Positions 58,219-64,000 of a stretch of 64,000 nt of DNA are shown piece by piece. Source of the DNA: Echeneis naucrates (lineage: Eukaryota; Chordata; Actinopteri; Carangiformes; Echeneidae); assembly GCF_900963305.1 (NCBI RefSeq), contig NC_042528.1:13654043-13718042 (forward strand), written 5' to 3'. A model generated the notes under the pieces. The model was not told where the DNA came from and made no database searches. It saw nothing but the letters and a program-made list of their open reading frames with translations. Made by a program: the position numbers and the translations under genes. Position 1 is the stretch's first letter. Each line of letters starts with the position of its first letter.

Positions 58219-61200
58219 CCCAAGACTGAAACTGTGGCTGATAAAAGACATCCTGTGGAGAGTTTTTTGAAAAATTCAATAAAAACAGATAACACTAATA
58301 CTCAACTCAAGGCCAACCAACTAGATGTTGGGGGCTTTTAACTGCATCTCAGCATCTTCCTCAGCAGATAGTTACCCTATTCTGGGTAAACCTCAACCTC
58401 TGAAGATGACATGAGAATTTCTCGAAAGCTCCAAAAAACGGAAGAGCGAAAATAGATCCTTTACACACTTCATCCAAATAACAGTAAACTGGAAAAGGTT
58501 GATTTTTTCCTTTTTAATTTCAATTAAGTCACTGTCTCAGTCTCTAGGGTAAAAATATACTAATTTGTGAGTTTATTGGGTAAACCTCTCTGCACTCTTA
58601 CAGTAAATTCTCCTTCAGTCTGTTAAGGAGGTGGTGTTTCAACTGTGTGATCACTTTTGACATTAGATTTTGGATTGCAGTTCCATTGTGCTATTTTAAC
58701 AAGTGTCCTTAATACTTTGTTCTACGCATTCAAAAAAATAAAAAAATAAATAAAAATAAAAATCAATGAGGGTCACTAAAGAATAGAGGCAACTCTTTGA
58801 AAAAGAAGCACAAACTTTATCCTCCAAATAATCACACAGTTTAATCAACACCTGTTTAACTGCCCATTTAATGCACAACTGTTTCTTTAGACTGCATTTG
58901 TTTTGGCTGTTGTGTTCCGAATAAACTGACAATCAAATGTATATGCATCTCAGTTTAAAAAGAAACAGGTATTTGAAAGCATCAGTGAGATACACTCAAC
59001 TAAAGAATTGGTCTTAAATGCTTAAAGAAATATTTTTTTTAAAAGAATGCATTTGACCAATCTAAGATAACCTGACTATAAAACCAGTGCCAGGAAATGT
59101 ACAACATGTACACTTACTGGTGATGGACTGCTTGGCAAGAACTTCATAAATATGATTATATATATGATTTCTTCTCTAACACTGAGATTTTGCCATGTGA
59201 CAACTGTCCTTGAAATAGGAGACAGCTAACCAAACTCTACATCTGTCAGCTTCTTACTACACAATCTGAGATTTAGACTAACAGCCACACATATCAGAAA
59301 AAAAAGAGGAGAAAAATAATAATAAAAAAAAATCATCAACATTTTTCTTCCAAAAAGTCAAGAATGTAGAGAAAATGTTACTGTTCATGAGTTTAATCTT
59401 TTTCCGACCTGTCCTCAGGGTTAACAGGGATTCCCAGGTCTCCTGTACGCAGTTTACGAGTCAGGTCTTCAATCTGCAGTTGGACTGGAAGAATTCAGGT
59501 TAGGAAAGAAAAACAAGGATGGAGAGAATGTGGTTACCACAACAAAATCAGAGAGACAATGCTCTGCATATTAGAGCACTGTCTCAGTCATTACTAAGGT
59601 AAAAGCAAATGGTGAGTCTGTTAAAATAAATAAAGGGAGATCAAATGAACATCTAGTAAGACTCTACAACATGAAACCACTTACTCATTTCATCAACGGC
59701 ATACACTACCCAATACGATTATTTTCTAGAAGTCCTTCACATTAGCTTGAACAGAACTAACCTTTCCTCAGACAACAATTAAACATGGTAACATGTCAGT
59801 AAAAGACTAGGCCATGGTTCCTAAAAATGCCTGCCACACCGTTAGTATAGTTTTTCATCCATGAGAACAAGGCTTCACATTCTGTTGCATATTGCCTTTA
59901 AAGGTTTAGCCATTTTGAGTACAGTGTGTCTCAAAATGACCAGTCTATTTGTTTAGTGAGTTTTTGGAACAAAAACAGGTGATGACAGTCACTCTTGTCA
60001 CTCCACAGATCTAATACTGAGGGGCTGCAGTGACAGAGAAACAATTCTTACATTTAGAAGGCAATGAAAAAATAAGATCAGTCATCACATGCACATTATG
60101 AAAGTGATTATGGAATACCCCCACACACACAGATTCACTGATCACTGAAAGGATTACTCTTAACTATTGAGATGAACGTAGGGCCTGTGATTGTGGCATT
60201 TATCTAAATATGCTTCCCTCAGATTGTTTTCGAGGATCTACTGAATGCGCAAAGGAAATGATAAGAATGACAAGGGAGGGTATGCACAAATGAGAGTTTA
60301 TGTACCAAGGAAGTACAACCATTACCAATGAGTAAACAGCATCAATAACAATGTCAGTTATTGACAAAAGACTTTTTTTGCTTTGGGGACCCAAGCTGAG
60401 AGCCTGTAAATGCAGTGTGTCTGTGCTACACTGCTGCTGAATGGCACTTATGGTTTTAAGTACAGCATTTCATGTGATGATAATTTTCTATAACAGTGAT
60501 CAAGTGTTTCCCAATTTGCAATGCCCAACTAGACCAAATTGTTGGGTGAACTGATAGTAATAGGATTGTTTTGCCATTGAAGCAGCATTGCTCACACTTA
60601 GACCAGTGTAACAGAAGCATACTTTAGCATGTTAGGACTTTATGAGTAACGTATCCATGCACAGGACATTACTGATGGTGTGTAGGGGGTCAGGCAAGAC
60701 AGTGAACAGTGACCTGCAGCTCAGGACAAAGATCAGCAAGCAGTGGTTTTTAATCATCTATCTTAAAATCCTCTTGCTAATGGGTGCCCAATAGTATGCA
60801 AACTGTAAGACAATAAAAACACTTGCCAAAGCAGGACCACTTTATCTCAATTAAACAGAAAAATAACCTCAATTAGCACCTTAAATCAACAAGTTATAAT
60901 CGTTGTTAATCAAAAAGTATTGTTTGTCTTAACAGTTAGAGCAAAATTAAACATTTTGTGTAACAGTAATGTTACTGTCAGATAGATGGAAAATGTGATT
61001 CCAGGTTTTTAGTTAGTAAAGCATCTTGTGGGTGCCTTTACAGCACTCTAGCTGTTGGGAATTCAGCAGACAGTAACATTAATACTGGTATGCATCATGT
61101 AAAAAAACTAGCATTTCAGACATGTAATAGAAAAATCAGCATTCATAAATTACATGATAACCTTACTAAGAAGAGATAATTACTAAAGCATTTACCTATA

Positions 61201-62141
61201 TAGGCTCTCTCTTGATCCCGGGTCAGTCCAGGAGGAATGACTGTAGGCATGCCCGGGATGACTGTCTTCTGGTCGGGTGTCTCACTGCTCCAGCGGCTCT
61301 TCTTTCTTGCTTTCTTCTGACCGAAATCTACTGAAAGAGACGGGAGATTTATGCTGCCTGTGGCACTCGACGTGGCCTCGCTTCATATGAAATGTAATAA
61401 GACACTGAAAATATTAACGACCTACAGATAATCAAATAAGCATTTAGAAGTCAACTAATCCAGACACCAAGAACTCATCGCAACATAACCTGGTGTTTAT
61501 TATTACCAGTGCAGGTATTATGGGATCACTATAGCATTGTGATTCTGGAGGAAAAAAAAAAGAATACGACTGGCTAAAATTGCTGTCATATTAAGTGTTC
61601 CTCTAAGTCCAGATAATGACATACAATCAAACCAGTGTTCGGTCATGATCCGTCTAACATATGTAACTTCCATCACCGAAGGGGCAAAAACCCGACTAAG
61701 CCCTTACTAGTGTTGGATTGGCTCATCATATTAACGTTAGCCACGCGGTCTCCATTTCGCGGAAGGCCAATGCTTAATGTTGGGCCTTTTACGTTAACCA
61801 TGTCAGTTAGCTACATTAGCTGACCAGCGATAGCTTGTGCGGCATCGAGCGTTTGATGCTAGTGGGCTTGCGGTTCACTTACCGGGTTTGGCTAATCCAG
61901 CCTGCGGAGCTGGTTGTTGAGCCTGGGCCGAAAAACCTGACGCTGGGTTGAACTGGTGTGTCTGTGGGAAAGATGCATTTGGAATCGAAGGCTGGAAACC
62001 TTGTAAAGAAGCAAAAGATGCAGGCGGCCCCGGTGTCGGCATCAACCCGTTTCCCGCACCAGGCCCCGCGTCAAATCCTCGTTTAGCGCCGATACTGGGA
62101 TGCAACTTCCCTAGAGGAGTTGCATTTGCTCCAGTAGCCAT
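53387..62141 (-). CDS. sf1: Splicing factor 1 (branchpoint-binding protein)
   Basis: Binds the intron branch point and hands it to U2 snRNP with U2AF2 during early spliceosome assembly. Twelve exons in coding order: 61883..62141, 61196..61330, 59409..59484, 56344..56496, 55815..55904, 55536..55719, 55263..55378, 55073..55180, 54776..54971, 54468..54693, 54104..54268, 53387..53718, giving 679 aa. The protein begins [13 protein letters not shown]. The U2AF ligand motif is ARKKSRW100. The kinase-target SPSP pair is at 158-161. The KH-QUA2 domain spans ~208-330 ([39 protein letters not shown]). A CCHC zinc knuckle follows ([14 protein letters not shown], ~357-370), then a long Pro/Gly/Met-rich C-terminus ending APPPPPPQN. 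Exon 1 adds ~75 residues compared with the short human form. The exon 3 donor (gtcgga) is weak. The same-strand pygm neighbour matches human 11q13. Confidence 0.96.
53835..54076. repeat. Perfect 121-bp tandem duplication in sf1 intron 11
   Basis: 53835..53955 and 53956..54076 are identical by eye. The second copy ends 27 bp from the exon 11 donor. Confidence 0.95.
55968..56021. repeat. (AAT)n microsatellite in sf1 intron 4
   Basis: About 18 AAT units followed by a short A run. Confidence 0.95.
58192..58217. repeat. Poly(T) run in sf1 intron 3
   Basis: About 25 T in a row; on the sf1 sense strand it is an A run. Confidence 0.9.
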
Positions 62142-62252
62142 AGTAGGTGTAGTTAAATCGCCTCGTTCCTGTCAGTCGATTGAATTATAAATTGGTTAAA
62201 AAGAGAAAACCGCTCACAAAGTACAGAACGTTCAACCTACAGTATTTCAATC

Positions 62253-62397
62253 AAAATGGCGTCCAACTGAAATTCACAAAGACTCGTCTCATGCTACCAT
62301 GCAGAATGCCGCCTTGCTATTGGCCAGGCCAAGGCCCTCCCCATAGACTACGTCCCATTGGACAGTTTTTGTAATCCTCGTTCTATAAAGTGATTGG
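62253..62397 (-). promoter_or_regulatory. sf1 promoter with three CCAAT boxes
   Basis: On the sf1 sense strand, CCAAT words lie at 62319..62323, 62357..62361 and 62393..62397, spaced 38 and 36 bp. An AAAATGGCG YY1-type word is at 62255..62263 (+ strand). These sit 110-260 bp upstream of the ATG, in a compact housekeeping-type promoter. Confidence 0.5.
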
Positions 62398-62399
62398 TT

Positions 62400-64000
62400 C
62401 ATGGGACTGCCAACTCTAGACTATGGCGCCATGACAATGGGCTTACATAGGACTCTATTCACGCGCTTCAGGCACTCACCCAAAAAAATAAATAAATAAA
62501 TAAAAAAAATCAACAGCATCCATATCTACCACTCATTAATTATGAAAATGATGAAATATGAACCGAATTACTTAGAACTCTTTCATATTGTGTATAGTCC
62601 AGCGGGGACACTTTTCCTGCAGTACTTTCAGTTTCGTTACCCCACATTACCATTAGAGGAAGGAAGACGCCATTAGATCTCAACGTCTCGAGCAACCCAA
62701 GATAATTTTTCTACTTTTCACTTTTTTATTAAAATTCCCAGCTAAACACAGCATTGGTCAAACCTAGAGTACCGTTTTATGACTTTATTTCAATAGCATA
62801 TTTTTAATTTATATAATAATTTTACTATATATAAATAACTATATAAAATCACACGCACACAAACACACACGACAAAATAAACACAGAGGCCACAGTTTTC
62901 AGTTTTAATATTAACCTAATAGTAGGAAATCAAGATGGACAGTAATTGAGGTCATGTTCTTAACAGACTACAAGTGACGATGTGAAGCCACATATTTATC
63001 ACACCCATGAAAATAAATCTAAATAATTAAAAAAATGCAGCTTGATAAAAAGTTCTAAAGCATCATATCATCAAAGATTCCATATAGTCCAAATACAAAA
63101 GTATAACCATTTTAACCTGTGCATGGCTATAATGTAAGTGATACAGAATTTAGATTGTTTTGCCATTGTTTCACATATCTAATAACAATGTAAACTTACA
63201 TTAACAGAAATGCACTAAAATACATACAGTGATACTTAAGACGCTGCTTGAAAGAATTCACTTCATTTACATAACATAATCCTAGGACTCACCTTTAAAA
63301 CATGCACCATGCACTATGTTAATTTTTTCTATGAATAGAATCTAAATAGTGAAAGAACATATAGCTACTTTGAGAGGGGAAAACTTTTTCTTCTCACAGT
63401 TTCATGAGTAGATGTCACCCAGGTTGTTTCCATCAGAAGGGTTGCTTGTCCTGGTATGAGGATCCTGTGGGTGTGCTGGGGTGGGTAGGACTGAGACTGG
63501 TCAAGTTAGGCCAGAGTGGAACAGGGAACACTCATCCATGCCGCACATTCTAAATTCAAGGCTCACAAAGAGGGCCACTTAAGACTGACAGGGTCTGTAA
63601 ACCCTTTAGATATTTGGACTTGGATTTGGCCTAATGCACTCAATGGCCATTTTAACTGTGGCTTTTAGAATTACATCCCTGTTAACTAATCATTTTAAGA
63701 ATCAATTGCTGGGAAGCTTACCCACTATTGTATCTTATCTGGCCAACCAAAAATTGCTTGATTGAGAGGGCACTTTCAGCCTGGCAGAAACCCTGACACC
63801 TCTACACTGGACTATTCCCTCTCAGAAATCCATGAATATCACAACATGGAAATAGGACAATGAAAGGTGATCAGCTGAGCATTACTTGTACTGTATTTTT
63901 TAGTATGAGCTGGAATGAGATCACAGCATTGTGAATGCATTCAACCATTCACACTAAAGTCTACACGTTGGTTATTGTTTTATTGTGACATAACCCTTAT
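62400..64000. other. Region upstream of sf1
   Basis: AT-rich DNA without a clear gene. A possible 3'-terminal exon of a further gene on the - strand is discussed in the findings (63402..63496), with - strand AATAAA words near 62724 and 62783 beyond it. Confidence 0.35.

Overview
This window is nuclear DNA from a ray-finned (teleost) fish. Vertebrate genes with compact introns and GT-AG splice sites sit in AT-rich sequence full of microsatellites. The transposon fossils are of typical fish types: an L2/CR1-type LINE, Rex3-like RTE fragments with a GATG tail, Tc1-like transposase remains and a tRNA-headed SINE-like family. All exon structures below were read by eye from homology, splice sites and phase. 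Every complete gene closes in frame.

Layout, left to right: ing2 (-, 3' end outside the window); cd68/macrosialin (+); an MS4A-family four-span membrane protein (+); a transposon-rich stretch; slx1 (-) and bola2 (+) head to head over a shared ~765-bp promoter; a long gene-poor gap; an ETS1/ETS2-class transcription factor (-) with both Pointed and ETS domains; a repeat-rich gap; pygm, muscle glycogen phosphorylase (-, 20 coding exons, 842 aa); sf1, splicing factor 1 (-, 12 coding exons, 679 aa); and about 1.5 kb upstream of sf1.

The genes do not form one pathway. slx1-bola2 matches the pair in human 16p11.2 and pygm-sf1 matches human 11q13, so the window joins ancient synteny blocks. Two genes suggest immune or myeloid expression (cd68, ms4a), and an ETS/PU.1-type motif lies just upstream of cd68.

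The observation most worth following is the ETS gene. It has ETS1/ETS2 architecture, including the TP phosphosite and part of the inhibitory helix region, but a divergent middle. It looks like a third ETS1/2-class locus rather than ets1 or ets2. Other points of interest are a 21-bp coding minisatellite that builds the cd68 mucin stalk, a perfect 121-bp tandem duplication inside an sf1 intron, a 73-nt ms4a intron made largely of a TG microsatellite, a possible ms4a segment relic, and a perfect 19-bp hairpin. I found no operon, CRISPR array, phage-like element or clearly new molecular system.
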